Assembly (NCBI RefSeq): GCF_013096535.2
Contig: NZ_CP051265.2
Coordinates: 806,001 to 870,000 of the forward strand
Direction: 5' to 3'
Source: Wolbachia endosymbiont of Diaphorina citri
GTDB taxonomy: Bacteria > Pseudomonadota > Alphaproteobacteria > Rickettsiales > Anaplasmataceae
DNA length: 64,000 nt
The notes under the pieces were generated by a model. That model saw nothing but the letters and a program-made list of their open reading frames with translations, did not search any database and was not told the origin of the DNA. Each line of letters starts with the position of its first letter. The first letter of the stretch is position 1. The position numbers and the translations under genes are program-made. Shown piece by piece: positions 38,291 to 47,871 of this stretch.

Positions 38291-39539
38291 CTCTGAAAAT
38301 AATTTAAAGTCTTGTGATAATGAAGTTTATCTCTCTATAGAGAAGGAACTGCAGCGTCAAAGATCGCAGTTGCAATTGATTGCATCGGAGAATTTTGCAA
38401 GTAAAGCAGTGATGGAAGCACAGGGTTCTTTTCTGACTAATAAATATGCAGAAGGTTATCCTGGTAAAAGATATTACTGTGGCTGTGAGTATGTAGATGA
38501 AGTTGAAAATCTGGCTATAGAAAGGCTTTGTAAGCTGTTTAATGTTAAATTTGCAAATGTTCAACCTCACTCTGGTTCTCAGGCAAATCAAGCAGTGTTT
38601 GCTTCACTACTTACTCCGGGTGATACAATACTTGGATTGTCACTGAATTGTGGTGGACATTTAACTCATGGTGCAGCACCAAACCTTTCTGGTAAGTGGT
38701 TTAAGTCGATCCAGTATACAGTTAATAGAGACACTTACCTGCTTGATATGGATGAGGTGGAAAGGCTAGCGCTAGAGCATAAACCGAAGCTAATCATTGC
38801 TGGTGCTTCTGCTTATCCAAGAAAAATAGATTTCGAGCGCTTTCGTGAAATTGCGAATAAAGTTGGTGCATATCTGCTTGCAGATATTGCTCACTATTCA
38901 GGGCTTATTGCTGCAGGTTGTTACTCATCACCTGCTGAATATGCGCATATTATAACTTCTACAACTCACAAGACTCTACGTGGTCCTCGTGGTGGAGTGG
39001 TAATGACAAATGATGAAGCGTTACATAAAAAAATTCAGTCTGCAGTTTTTCCAGGATTGCAAGGTGGGCCACTTATGCATGTGATAGCTGCAAAAGCTGT
39101 TGCATTTAAGGAAGCATTAGCGCCAGAGTTTAAAACTTATAGTAAAAAAGTTGTGGAAAATGCGAAAGTGTTAGCTCAAGCGCTGCAAGGGCATGGGCTG
39201 AACATTATAACCGGTGGCACTGACTCTCATATAGTGCTAGTTGATTTAAGATCACGGAAATTGACTGGAAAAGACGTTGTGAATAGCCTTGAAAGAGCTG
39301 GCATTACCTGCAATAAAAACTCCGTGCCATTTGACACGGAAAAACCAACCATTACTTCAGGGCTCCGTTTTGGTACCGCTGCTGAGACAACACGCGGACT
39401 TGAGAAAAAAGATTTTAAAGAGATAGCTGATCTGATAAATGAAATAATTCAGGGATTAATTGATGGAAATAGCCCTGATGTTGAAAAAGCAGTGAAAAAT
39501 AAAGTTGAAAGTATTTGTAGTAATTTTCCTATTTATTAA
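38262..39539 (+). CDS. glyA: Serine hydroxymethyltransferase
   Basis: GlyA makes glycine and methylene-tetrahydrofolate from serine. The 425-residue PLP enzyme has [68 protein letters not shown] and the PLP lysine in [13 protein letters not shown]. It overlaps the upstream MFS gene by 29 bases, so the two are co-translated. It feeds purines and thymidylate made elsewhere in the window. Confidence 0.97.
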   Translation: MTIASERICNSENNLKSCDNEVYLSIEKELQRQRSQLQLIASENFASKAVMEAQGSFLTNKYAEGYPGKRYYCGCEYVDEVENLAIERLCKLFNVKFANVQPHSGSQANQAVFASLLTPGDTILGLSLNCGGHLTHGAAPNLSGKWFKSIQYTVNRDTYLLDMDEVERLALEHKPKLIIAGASAYPRKIDFERFREIANKVGAYLLADIAHYSGLIAAGCYSSPAEYAHIITSTTHKTLRGPRGGVVMTNDEALHKKIQSAVFPGLQGGPLMHVIAAKAVAFKEALAPEFKTYSKKVVENAKVLAQALQGHGLNIITGGTDSHIVLVDLRSRKLTGKDVVNSLERAGITCNKNSVPFDTEKPTITSGLRFGTAAETTRGLEKKDFKEIADLINEIIQGLIDGNSPDVEKAVKNKVESICSNFPIY

Positions 39540-39615
39540 TTTATTTAGCATTGGAATTTCCTTCCTTTACTTTGGATTAAACTATTGTATAGTGATTTTA
39601 TAGCTCTTTAATTTT

Positions 39616-40806
39616 ATGATAAATGTACCTAGCATAGAGAGTTGTGATTTTCACAATAAAAATGTTCTGCTCAGGGTTGACTTCAATGTTCCTATAAAAA
39701 ATGGAAGAATTTGTGATGCCACTCGTATTTTGAGAGCGCTACCTACCATTCAGTATTTGGCAAATGTGGGTGCAAAAGTTATTGTTATCTCACATTTTGG
39801 GCGTCCAAAAGCCAAAGACAGTAACTTATCGCTAAAAAACGTAGTTGAAACTTTATCGCGGCTGCTAAGCAAAGAAGTGAAATTTATTGATGATTGTATT
39901 GGTGAGAGAGTACAAAGAGCAATAAATGCGATGGATGGAGGAGATATAATATTACTAGAGAATCTGAGGTTTTATAAAGAAGAAGAGCAGAATGATTCAA
40001 ATTTTGCTAAACAATTAGCATCTCTAGCAGATATATATATAAATGATGCGTTTTCTTGCTCTCACAGAGCTCACGCTTCTATTTCACGCATTACGGAATT
40101 TTTACCTTCTTATGCAGGATTTTGCTTGCAAGATGAGCTAAAGTATCTTGAGCAAGCTATATCGTTTGACGCTAAACCTATTACTGCGATAGTTGGTGGA
40201 GCTAAAATATCAACTAAAATAAAAATGCTTATAAAGCTAGCAGAAAAGGTTGATTACCTTATTCTGGGCGGCGCAATTGCTAATAATTTTTTGTTATTTA
40301 ATAAAGTTAATATAGGCAAGTCTTTTTTTCAAAATGGCGTTGATGATCTTCTGCACGATATTGTTGAGACGGCAAATAAAAACAATTGCAAAATAGTTGT
40401 GCCAGAAGACGTTTTGGTTGCAGTAAATTCTGATTATAGCACTGGCGTTTTAAGAAAAATTGAATCCATTTTGGACGGTGATATAATTTTAGATATCGGA
40501 CCTCAAACTTTAAGCACAATAAGCGGTATAATAGCAAGCAGTAAAACTCTGCTGTGGAACGGACCTATTGGTGTTTTTGAACATTCAGCTTTTGCAAATG
40601 GTACAGTAGAGGTGATGAGAGTAGTAAGTGATTTGACACACGAAGGAAAATTAACCAGTGTAATAGGAGGAGGAGATAGTCTATCTGCAATAAATACTGC
40701 AGGTCTTGCCGATAAAGATTTTACATATATTTCAACTGGTGGGGGAGCGTTTTTAAGTTGGCTAAGTGGTGATGAGATGCCAGGACTGCGATCAACATTA
40801 GATTAA
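39616..40806 (+). CDS. pgk: Phosphoglycerate kinase
   Basis: This 396-residue enzyme makes or uses ATP at the 1,3-bisphosphoglycerate step. Motifs include VLLRVDFNVPIKNGRI, VISHFGRPK, LLENLRFYKEEE, AIVGGAKISTKI and SVIGGGDSLSAINTAG with the nucleotide site in TGGGAFLSWLSG. The full set of substrate-binding residues is present. In this lineage it probably runs in gluconeogenesis. Start ATG at 39616 fits the family N-terminus. Confidence 0.97.
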   Translation: MINVPSIESCDFHNKNVLLRVDFNVPIKNGRICDATRILRALPTIQYLANVGAKVIVISHFGRPKAKDSNLSLKNVVETLSRLLSKEVKFIDDCIGERVQRAINAMDGGDIILLENLRFYKEEEQNDSNFAKQLASLADIYINDAFSCSHRAHASISRITEFLPSYAGFCLQDELKYLEQAISFDAKPITAIVGGAKISTKIKMLIKLAEKVDYLILGGAIANNFLLFNKVNIGKSFFQNGVDDLLHDIVETANKNNCKIVVPEDVLVAVNSDYSTGVLRKIESILDGDIILDIGPQTLSTISGIIASSKTLLWNGPIGVFEHSAFANGTVEVMRVVSDLTHEGKLTSVIGGGDSLSAINTAGLADKDFTYISTGGGAFLSWLSGDEMPGLRSTLD

Positions 40807-40843
40807 AACTTTTTTAAGTTGTTGCTTATACCCTAGCTTCTTT

Positions 40844-41683
40844 ATGAATATGATTATGTCGAAAATAGCTAAGTTAATCTTGTGCTTAATAATACCAGTA
40901 ATAGGATTTGTTTTTTACATTAAGGAGCATTATCTCAATGATGCAAATTCACAAATTGGCTTTGAGCCGTTTTTCAAAACAGATTCTTCAGATCCAGACT
41001 ATATTCCACCACTTCCAGAGTTGACTGATTTTGATAGAGGAGTGTTAAGGGTTTGTGGAGATTGGGGAACACAGCCTGATGAAGAAGATTTCAGAATTTT
41101 GCTTGATTGTCCGCAGCATCAAGAAGTGGTGAAAAGGATATACGATAAGCTTGATCATCAGGTGATTACACCTAGTGCAGACTTGGGGTTGTTTAAAGAT
41201 GAATTGACTAAGATTTGGTTTACAAATAGCGGAACTGAAAAAGAAACTATAGGGTTTGGGCATATTTTTTGTGGTGAACCAGATAGATTGGGGCTAGGTG
41301 GTATGCATTTTGTAGGTAGATATGTTGAGGCTCAAGAAAATAAGTGGGCGGGTGCAATTTGGGGTAATAAATCTCTGTGCAATAAATTAGATATTAAGCC
41401 ACCTGTTTACACGTTTGGAATGAAATACTTAGGTAAGGGTGGAGAAGTAAAAGTTAAGTGCCCAAATGGGTATGCACATAACCTTCATGCTGATGATATT
41501 TTAGTTTCTGCAACTAAGGCGTTTAAGGAATTGGGAAAAGATGGAATGTGTCTGTATAAAATGGAAGATGCCAATTATCAATCAGTGTTTGTGAGAAAGA
41601 ATGACGCTATACTTACGTTCTATCCTGACTTAACACCAAAATGTAATGATAAAAGTACTAATTGTAGCTGTAGCAAGCCTTGA
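40844..41683 (+). CDS. EndoU-like endoribonuclease, N-terminally anchored
   Basis: The 279-residue protein has one N-terminal hydrophobic segment (about residues 6-26), either an uncleaved anchor or signal. The core has GFGHIFCGE at residues 137-145 and GGMHF at 152-156, matching the XendoU/EndoU layout of a histidine in H-x-F-x-G-E and a second one in G-x-H; a lysine expected further on could be among those at 181-199. EndoU enzymes cut RNA at uridines, leaving 2',3'-cyclic ends. Eight or more cysteines suggest an extracytoplasmic location. It could act on host or competitor RNA, but that is inference. Confidence 0.6.
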   Translation: MNMIMSKIAKLILCLIIPVIGFVFYIKEHYLNDANSQIGFEPFFKTDSSDPDYIPPLPELTDFDRGVLRVCGDWGTQPDEEDFRILLDCPQHQEVVKRIYDKLDHQVITPSADLGLFKDELTKIWFTNSGTEKETIGFGHIFCGEPDRLGLGGMHFVGRYVEAQENKWAGAIWGNKSLCNKLDIKPPVYTFGMKYLGKGGEVKVKCPNGYAHNLHADDILVSATKAFKELGKDGMCLYKMEDANYQSVFVRKNDAILTFYPDLTPKCNDKSTNCSCSKP

Positions 41684-41757
41684 TTAGCTGAAAAAAAGTA
41701 AACATTTTATGCGTATTATGTTAATTTAGTTATATTGTGGGCAATTTGTAAAGCTGC

Positions 41758-43233
41758 ATGAGACTTATAGTAAAAAAATGTTTGTCTGTTTTATTTCTGT
41801 TACTGCTTGTAGCGCCTCTTGTATATGGACAGCAACCTTGCTTAATTGATATCGAGAACGATTTTCAAGATTTGAAAACATCATTAAAGAATCCAATATT
41901 TTTAGATCCTGCACCAAGTTCAAATTATGATGATAGAGAAAGCAAAAAAGTGTTGATGGTGGTAGTGCATCATACCGAATCTCCAACATTAAAAAGCACA
42001 AAATGCGCATTAAATTCTTCAGGGATATCAGTACAGCTTATTGTTGATAGAGATGGTAGCATTACTCTGATGGTTCCACTTGAAAAACGAGCATGGCATG
42101 CTGGTATAAGTTATGCGAAAGTTCAAGTAGATAATGTGGTTGAAGAGCTACGAAAACTGAATGATTATTCTATAGGTATAGAGATTGTAAACACAGGGCT
42201 TGAGCCTTTTCCAGAAGAGCAAATGAAATCTGTCAAAGATCTGCTTTTGTACCTAATGAAGCGCTTTAAGATTAGAAAAGATATGATATTTAGTCACGCT
42301 GAGATAGGTACTATAGTGTACAACTCAGCAATTGAAGGTTACGCAATGCGTAAGCCTGATCCACATAAGTTATTTGATTGGGAATTATTAGAGAAAAGTA
42401 GTATCGGATTGCATATAGGTGATAGAATCAGTCCTCAAGACGCAGAACAAAAAGTAAATGAGGTTTTGTATAAGGTAGGCGATAAGAGTGAAAATATTTT
42501 GAAATTAAAAAAAAGGTTAAACGGTTTTTTTTATAAAATACTGCCTTGGAATGATAGGGAAGGTAATATGGTTTTTCCTGACAATAATGCTAATTACTCA
42601 AATGAGTTTGATGAAAATTTTGCGTGGGTTATCAATCAGTTTTCCATGCATCACTTGCCGAAAGAGATTAGAAAAGACTTGCCTCTAAAATTAGAACAAG
42701 AAGATATTTTGCCTGAATTTTTAGTTAAGTATAGTAATCTTATTTTTAGTGAATTCTTATCTTTAAGTGATAAAACTAAATTAAGCTTAAAGCTACCATT
42801 TTTGAATGAAGAGGATTACAAGCGTTTATTATCTTCTCTTGCAGAATATGAAAATAATATTTCTTCTAGTGCATTTGCTACGCTCATGTACAAGATTAAG
42901 CTATATTACGACTCTTATCTAAGGTATAATATAAGATCCTCGCTTTATATTCCATTTAAGCTTAATTCATTTGAGAAGCTAGATGTTTTAAAGAATGAAA
43001 TATTGTCTTTTAAGTCTATAAGCCCTGAAAAGGCTATAGAAGTCTCGAATTTAATTAATGGGTTTAGGTCAGAAGTTTTATCTGATTTCCAAAACTTTGA
43101 GAAGCAGTGGTTTCAAGAATTTAAGGACACTTGGAAACAAAAATTTATACCGAATATGGAAAAGAAAATGTCTTGGACTGCGCTACATGAAACTGTGTTG
43201 GAATATTTAGAAAAGGCGAAGAAAGAAGTCTAA
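41758..43233 (+). CDS. N-acetylmuramoyl-L-alanine amidase, AmiD-like (Amidase_2)
   Basis: A signal peptide (about residues 1-24, LLLLVAPLVYG) is followed by an Amidase_2 domain: VVVHHTES with zinc histidine H71 or H72, WHAG, GIEIVN, H180 and the zinc-site end KPDPHKLFDW (D201, H203). It would split the amide between MurNAc and the stem peptide. AmiD-type enzymes have been described in Wolbachia as peptidoglycan-degrading. The last 270 residues are a lineage-type extension, helical and rich in lysine and glutamate, with no known domain. It complements the lipid II genes in this window. Confidence 0.85.
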   Translation: MRLIVKKCLSVLFLLLLVAPLVYGQQPCLIDIENDFQDLKTSLKNPIFLDPAPSSNYDDRESKKVLMVVVHHTESPTLKSTKCALNSSGISVQLIVDRDGSITLMVPLEKRAWHAGISYAKVQVDNVVEELRKLNDYSIGIEIVNTGLEPFPEEQMKSVKDLLLYLMKRFKIRKDMIFSHAEIGTIVYNSAIEGYAMRKPDPHKLFDWELLEKSSIGLHIGDRISPQDAEQKVNEVLYKVGDKSENILKLKKRLNGFFYKILPWNDREGNMVFPDNNANYSNEFDENFAWVINQFSMHHLPKEIRKDLPLKLEQEDILPEFLVKYSNLIFSEFLSLSDKTKLSLKLPFLNEEDYKRLLSSLAEYENNISSSAFATLMYKIKLYYDSYLRYNIRSSLYIPFKLNSFEKLDVLKNEILSFKSISPEKAIEVSNLINGFRSEVLSDFQNFEKQWFQEFKDTWKQKFIPNMEKKMSWTALHETVLEYLEKAKKEV

Positions 43234-43248
43234 TGAGTATTACAATGA

Positions 43249-43290
43249 CCAGATGCATGGGCAGAGAAAAATAAAGGCACATGCATCTGG
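43249..43290. repeat. Long-loop palindrome downstream of the amidase
   Basis: CCAGATGCATG pairs with CATGCATCTGG across about 20 bases. A GGGATGACA block near 43330 resembles one end of the WPE-type elements, so this may be a decayed or divergent copy. Confidence 0.5.
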
Positions 43291-43386
43291 ACGGATACAA
43301 AAATTTCTAAATGAGATTAATATAGTATTGGGATGACAGAGTTTAAAAAATAAGTTACTTTTTTTATTTTTGGTAAAAAGTAGTCT

Positions 43387-44061
43387 ATGGGTATTAAAAT
43401 TGCACCTTCTATACTTTCAGCAGACTTTGCAAAATTAGGAGAGGAAGTAAAAAGAATTAGCGACTTGAATGTAGATTATATACACATAGACGTTATGGAT
43501 GGAAATTTTGTTCCAAATATTACAATAGGTCCGAATGTTATCTCTGCGATACGTAAATATAGCAACCTTCCTTTTGATGTGCACTTAATGATTAAATCTC
43601 CTGGTGACCATATTGAAAGTTTTATAAATGCTGGTGCTGATATTATCACCATACATGCAGAAGCAGAGATACATCTTGAGAGGCTAGTAAGAAAGATAAA
43701 ATCATATAAAAACAATACAAAAAAAATAATACAAGTTGGAGTTTCAATTGTTCCTTCAACTTCTCCAAGCGTGCTTGAGTATATAATAGATGAGCTAGAT
43801 ATTGTGCTAATTATGACAGTCAATCCTGGATTTGGAGGACAGGAGTTTATTCATTCGCAGTTGAGTAAGATATCTACCGTGAGGAAAATGATACAGGACC
43901 GTAATCTTAAAACACAAGTTTCAGTAGATGGTGGAGTTAACTTTTCTAACGCAGCTGATATAATAAAAGCAGGTGCAAATATATTAGTTGCTGGATCAGC
44001 AATATTTAAAGCTGAAGACATGAAAAAGACTATAAACGATCTTAAAAATCTTTCGTTATAA
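43387..44061 (+). CDS. rpe: Ribulose-phosphate 3-epimerase
   Basis: Rpe interconverts ribulose 5-phosphate and xylulose 5-phosphate. The 224-residue TIM-barrel protein has APSILSADFAKLGEEVKR, DYIHIDVMDGNFVPNITIGP, DVHLMIKSP, LIMTVNPGFGGQEF and VDGGVNFSNA, the full metal and substrate set (His and two Asp). It is followed by a hairpin that probably stops it before pnp. Confidence 0.96.
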   Translation: MGIKIAPSILSADFAKLGEEVKRISDLNVDYIHIDVMDGNFVPNITIGPNVISAIRKYSNLPFDVHLMIKSPGDHIESFINAGADIITIHAEAEIHLERLVRKIKSYKNNTKKIIQVGVSIVPSTSPSVLEYIIDELDIVLIMTVNPGFGGQEFIHSQLSKISTVRKMIQDRNLKTQVSVDGGVNFSNAADIIKAGANILVAGSAIFKAEDMKKTINDLKNLSL

Positions 44062-44112
44062 CCCTACAGATAACACAAACCATTTTTGTTATCTTGTCAG
44101 TTTTAAAAATTC

Positions 44113-44146
44113 CTATTATCCCAGTGCTTCGACACTGAGATAATAG
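44113..44146. terminator. Hairpin between convergent rpe and pnp
   Basis: CTATTATCCCAGTG and CACTGAGATAATAG pair over 14 bp with one mismatch around a 6-base loop. The centre is the same CCAGTGCTT(c)GACACTG block as in the palindromic elements. Its position suits a two-way terminator. Confidence 0.6.
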
Positions 44147-44161
44147 AAAGTAAGTTCAACC

Positions 44162-46438
44162 TCAATAGAAACCTGATGATGAGTCATTATTACCAAATTT
44201 TGGTCTGCTTCTATTACTAAAACCAGAACGAGGACGAGTAGGTCTATTACTATGATAATTATCTCCAGGTTTTTTATTAAACGAGTTGTTATAATAATTA
44301 TCCCTATTATTTAAACCATCTCTCCTTTCTTCATTGTAAAGTTTACCTTCAAAAAATTCACCTGTTTCTTGATCAACACGACGTCTTGACAATTTTGGGC
44401 ACCCACCTTTTTCAAAATCAATTACCAAAGCTTTGAAGGTATCACCCTGTTTAAGTATGTCCTCAATAGACTCTACATGTTGATTAGCTACTTCGCTTAT
44501 ATGCATTTTTCCTTTCCTTCCATTAGGAAGCTCAAGCTCTACAATAGACTTCTCTATATTTACAACCTTAGCATCAATTATAGAACCTTGTTCTAGTTCT
44601 GTTATTGAATCAATCATCATATTCTTTGCAGCTTCAGCTTCAGTACTACTAATGGCAAAAACAGAAACTTTACCGTCATCCCCTATTTCAATTTTTGCAT
44701 TACTTCTTTCACATACACTGCGTATATTTTTTCCTTTAGCACCAATAGCTGCAGAAATTTTATCTTTATCTATATAAAACGATAACACTCTTGGTACATG
44801 ATCTTTTATATCCTTACGATGTTCTGAAATTACTGCATTCATTTTTTCTAAGATATGTAATCTTCCGGCTTTTGCTTGTTCTAAAGATTTTTCAACAATT
44901 TCAAAGCTTATACCAGGAATTTTCATATCCATCTGCAGTGCTGTAATCCCTCCGCTAGTTCCTGCTACTTTGAAATCCATATCACCAAGATAGTCTTCAT
45001 CGCCCAGTATATCAGAAAGTATTATATGTTCATTTTTGTCTTTGATGAGACCCATAGCAATTCCCGCAACGGGAGCCTTTATTGGCACACCTGTATCCAT
45101 TAATGCAATGGAAGTTCCACAAACTGTTGCCATAGAAGAAGAACCATCAGATTCCATAATCTCAGATACTACCCTTATTGTATAAGGAAATTCAGATTTA
45201 TCAGGTAAAACAGGATGAATTGCTTTCCAAGCAAGTTTACCATGACCAATTTCTCTCCTTCCTGGTGCGCGTATAGCAGAAGCCTCTCCAACAGCAAATG
45301 GAGGAAAATTATAATGCAACATAAAATGTTCACGTCTATCCCCTTCAATGTCATCCACAATTTGCTCATCTTGTGTAGTACCAAGAGCAGTAACAACTAG
45401 TGCCTGAGTGGTACCCCTTGTAAATAGCGCAGAACCGTGAGTCTTGGGTAGAATGTCAGCCTCAATTTCTATCTGGCGTATTTCATCATACTTACGGCTG
45501 TCTATCCTCACACTTTTCTTTCTAATCATTTCACGCACTAAAGATCTTTCAAAGCTTTTTACTGCATAAGTAATTAACTTTTCGTCTTTTCCAGACTCTT
45601 TGAGAGTATTCAATATATTATTCCTGACTACTTCTAGAGCTTGAACTCGCTCTTGTTTTACTGTTTTTGAATATGCTTCTTCAAAGTCTTTGCGATATTT
45701 TTCAAGTTCTTGAGTTATATCTGATATATCAATAGGGGCAAAGCTTTCAGGTTTATTGCCTACTGTATCAGCAAATTCTTTTATAAGCTTAATAACAGGT
45801 TGAAGATGTTCATGACCAAATTTTATTGCGTCAAGAACATTCTCTTCAGAGAGCTCTTTGACTTCTGATTCGACCATTAAGATCGAATTTTCATCACCAG
45901 ACAAAAACAGATCCAAGTTGCTTGCTTTCATCTCTTGAACGGAAGGATTGAGTATATAATTGTTATTTTCATCACAACCGACCATAACTCCAGCTATAGT
46001 AAAGTGGAAAGGAACACCAGAAATTGCAAGAGCTGCGACGGTGCCTATCAATGCTGGTACTTCAGGAGAATTGACTGTATCGTAAGTTAATAGATTACAT
46101 ACTACACTAATTTCATCATGAAAACCTTCAGGAAATAACGGCCTTATACTTCTGTCTATTACTCTTGAAATTAAAGTTTCTCTATCAGATGGTTTTCCTT
46201 CTCTTTTAAAAAAACCACCAGGAATCTTACCCATGGCATAACTTTTTGCAATAAACTGCACATTTAAAGGGAGAAAATCAACACTTTCTTCCTTCTTTTT
46301 TCGTACAACAGTGACTAAGATAGAAGTATCTCCATAATTTACAACTACTGAACCATCAGCTTGACGTGCTATTTTCCCAGTTTCTAAAGATAAGGTACGT
46401 CCCTCCCAATCTATAGACTTTTTTATAATTTCAAACAT
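44162..46438 (-). CDS. pnp: Polynucleotide phosphorylase
   Basis: PNPase degrades RNA 3'-5' by phosphorolysis. The 758-residue protein has two RNase PH domains (MGKIPGGFFKREGKPSDRETLISRVIDR-type residues at the N-terminus and TRGTTQALV with GDEDYLGDMDFK in the second), a KH domain (IGAKGKNIRSVCERS) and an S1 domain (NIEKSIVELELPNGRKGKMH). A Gly/Asn/Arg-rich tail of about 50 residues follows. It lies 14 bases after rpsO, the conserved gene order. Confidence 0.97.
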   Translation of the reverse strand: MFEIIKKSIDWEGRTLSLETGKIARQADGSVVVNYGDTSILVTVVRKKKEESVDFLPLNVQFIAKSYAMGKIPGGFFKREGKPSDRETLISRVIDRSIRPLFPEGFHDEISVVCNLLTYDTVNSPEVPALIGTVAALAISGVPFHFTIAGVMVGCDENNNYILNPSVQEMKASNLDLFLSGDENSILMVESEVKELSEENVLDAIKFGHEHLQPVIKLIKEFADTVGNKPESFAPIDISDITQELEKYRKDFEEAYSKTVKQERVQALEVVRNNILNTLKESGKDEKLITYAVKSFERSLVREMIRKKSVRIDSRKYDEIRQIEIEADILPKTHGSALFTRGTTQALVVTALGTTQDEQIVDDIEGDRREHFMLHYNFPPFAVGEASAIRAPGRREIGHGKLAWKAIHPVLPDKSEFPYTIRVVSEIMESDGSSSMATVCGTSIALMDTGVPIKAPVAGIAMGLIKDKNEHIILSDILGDEDYLGDMDFKVAGTSGGITALQMDMKIPGISFEIVEKSLEQAKAGRLHILEKMNAVISEHRKDIKDHVPRVLSFYIDKDKISAAIGAKGKNIRSVCERSNAKIEIGDDGKVSVFAISSTEAEAAKNMMIDSITELEQGSIIDAKVVNIEKSIVELELPNGRKGKMHISEVANQHVESIEDILKQGDTFKALVIDFEKGGCPKLSRRRVDQETGEFFEGKLYNEERRDGLNNRDNYYNNSFNKKPGDNYHSNRPTRPRSGFSNRSRPKFGNNDSSSGFY

Positions 46439-46452
46439 ACAAAATTCCTCGA

Positions 46453-46725
46453 TTATTTTCTAATGCCTAACTTCTCTATTAACTCTTGATAGGCTTCATT
46501 ACCAAATTTACGTTTTATATAATTTAAGTGCTTGCGCCTTCTACCTATCAATATAAGTAAACCGCGCTTAGAATTATGGTCATGCTTATGCGTTTTAAAA
46601 TGCTCAGTTAAATTACTGATTCTCTCGGTTAAAATTGCACACTGTACAAAAGATGAACCTGTATCATCTTCTTTAATTGCATATGTACTAATCAAACTTT
46701 TTTTCTTTTGGGATGTTATTGACAT
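46453..46725 (-). CDS. rpsO: 30S ribosomal protein S15
   Basis: This 90-residue protein binds 16S rRNA early in 30S assembly. It shows the [42 protein letters not shown] core and KRKFGNEAY with normal length. It sits between truB (7 bases upstream) and pnp, the widely kept truB-rpsO-pnp order. Confidence 0.97.
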   Translation of the reverse strand: MSITSQKKKSLISTYAIKEDDTGSSFVQCAILTERISNLTEHFKTHKHDHNSKRGLLILIGRRRKHLNYIKRKFGNEAYQELIEKLGIRK

Positions 46726-46732
46726 CTAAACC

Positions 46733-47737
46733 TCATTTCAAAATATTAAAAACACGAATAGGCTTCACATAACCATGAGTAAAACTGCAAATTGCAATAG
46801 GTACATTACCCACTATCGTACAAAAAATATCATAATTCTTTAAACCACGCAAGTTATTTAATATAATTCCTTGACCTTTTCTGATTTTCTTCGCTTCCTC
46901 TAGGGAAATTTCAACTTTGAACATCGATTTTAAAGCCGATTCAATGGGGATGATGAAACTTTTTGTATTACTTCCTATCACTACATCATCTTCTGTCATC
47001 CCAATGCTTGACACTGGGATCCACTCTTCTTCTTTTTTTCTAGATTCCAGCGTCACGCGCTGGAATGACACCAAAGGATGGACTGTTGTATTTTTTTCAA
47101 TAAGCCGTTCAATTGTCGCTGATTCAGTTTCTCTAAAATCACCTACCATACTTCTTCTTAGTTTTGTAATGTGTCCAAAGCAATTTAATGTTACTCCAAG
47201 ATCCCGAGCAATTGATCTCACATATACACCGCTAGCACACGTCATAGAAAAATCAGCACTATTGTTTGTGGTATCAACAGAGATCAATTTCAGTTCATGT
47301 ATTTTGACTTGTCGAGGCTTTATATTCACCCTTTGCCCACTTCTTGCCAACTTATATGCTCTTGCTCCCTTAATTTTTACTGCTGAAAATTGAGGAGGAG
47401 TCTGTATTATCTCCCCAATAAAATCCTTAATTGCACAATTTATTTGATTATACTGAGGTTTTATAGTGCTAGTTCTAATAATATCACCATCTAAATCGTC
47501 CGTAGTTGTTTGCTTTCCCCATTTGATTGTGAAATTGTATGCCTTTAAGTTACAAGATAAATACGGTATAGTTTTTGTTGCTTCACCAAGAGCGATCGGT
47601 AATATACCTGAAGCCAAAGGATCAAGTGTTCCCAGATGACCAGCTTTTTTTATTCCAAAAATCCTTTTAATTTGAGTTACAGCTTGTGCAGAACTCATTC
47701 CTGTTGGTTTATCAAGATTCAGCCAGCCATTTACCAT
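46733..47737 (-). CDS. truB: tRNA pseudouridine-55 synthase, with an in-frame palindromic insert
   Basis: TruB makes Psi55 in the T-loop of tRNAs. The catalytic Asp39 is in GHLGTLDPLASGILPIALGEATK, with TTTDDLDGD and SAVKIKGARAYKLAR downstream. The 334 residues include about 25 (roughly 223-248, VSFQRVTLE and WIPVSSIGMT) that are the translation of a palindromic element at 46994-47070; without it the protein has the usual family length of about 309. The insert falls beyond the catalytic domain before the C-terminal part, so activity is probably kept. It is the first gene of truB-rpsO-pnp. Confidence 0.95.
   Translation of the reverse strand: MVNGWLNLDKPTGMSSAQAVTQIKRIFGIKKAGHLGTLDPLASGILPIALGEATKTIPYLSCNLKAYNFTIKWGKQTTTDDLDGDIIRTSTIKPQYNQINCAIKDFIGEIIQTPPQFSAVKIKGARAYKLARSGQRVNIKPRQVKIHELKLISVDTTNNSADFSMTCASGVYVRSIARDLGVTLNCFGHITKLRRSMVGDFRETESATIERLIEKNTTVHPLVSFQRVTLESRKKEEEWIPVSSIGMTEDDVVIGSNTKSFIIPIESALKSMFKVEISLEEAKKIRKGQGIILNNLRGLKNYDIFCTIVGNVPIAICSFTHGYVKPIRVFNILK
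46994..47070. repeat. WPE-like palindromic element inside truB
   Basis: This 77-bp element begins TGTCATCCCAATGCTTGACA and ends GCTGGAATGACA, with two hairpins (CCCAATGCTTGACACTGGG and TTCCAGCG...CGCTGGAA). Outer ends are the inverted TGTCA/TGACA, shared with the ribD copy. Protein-coding palindromic repeats of this kind are known from Wolbachia and Rickettsia. It is open in the truB frame. Confidence 0.85.
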
Positions 47738-47805
47738 GTATCAATCTTACATAATTAGTAACAATTTAGAAAGTAGATAAAATATTAAGTTGTTAATATA
47801 AATGC

Positions 47806-47834
47806 TTGACTAGTGTGCATTGTTAATATACAAT
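47806..47834 (+). promoter_or_regulatory. Sigma-70 promoter of the 47872 gene
   Basis: TTGACT at 47806-47811 and TACAAT at 47829-47834 with a 17-base spacer. A strong ribosome binding site (AAGGAGG) follows, so the gene is probably well expressed. Confidence 0.65.
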
Positions 47835-47871
47835 TAACTTTTTATAAACCTTAATTAAGGAGGAAGTTATT

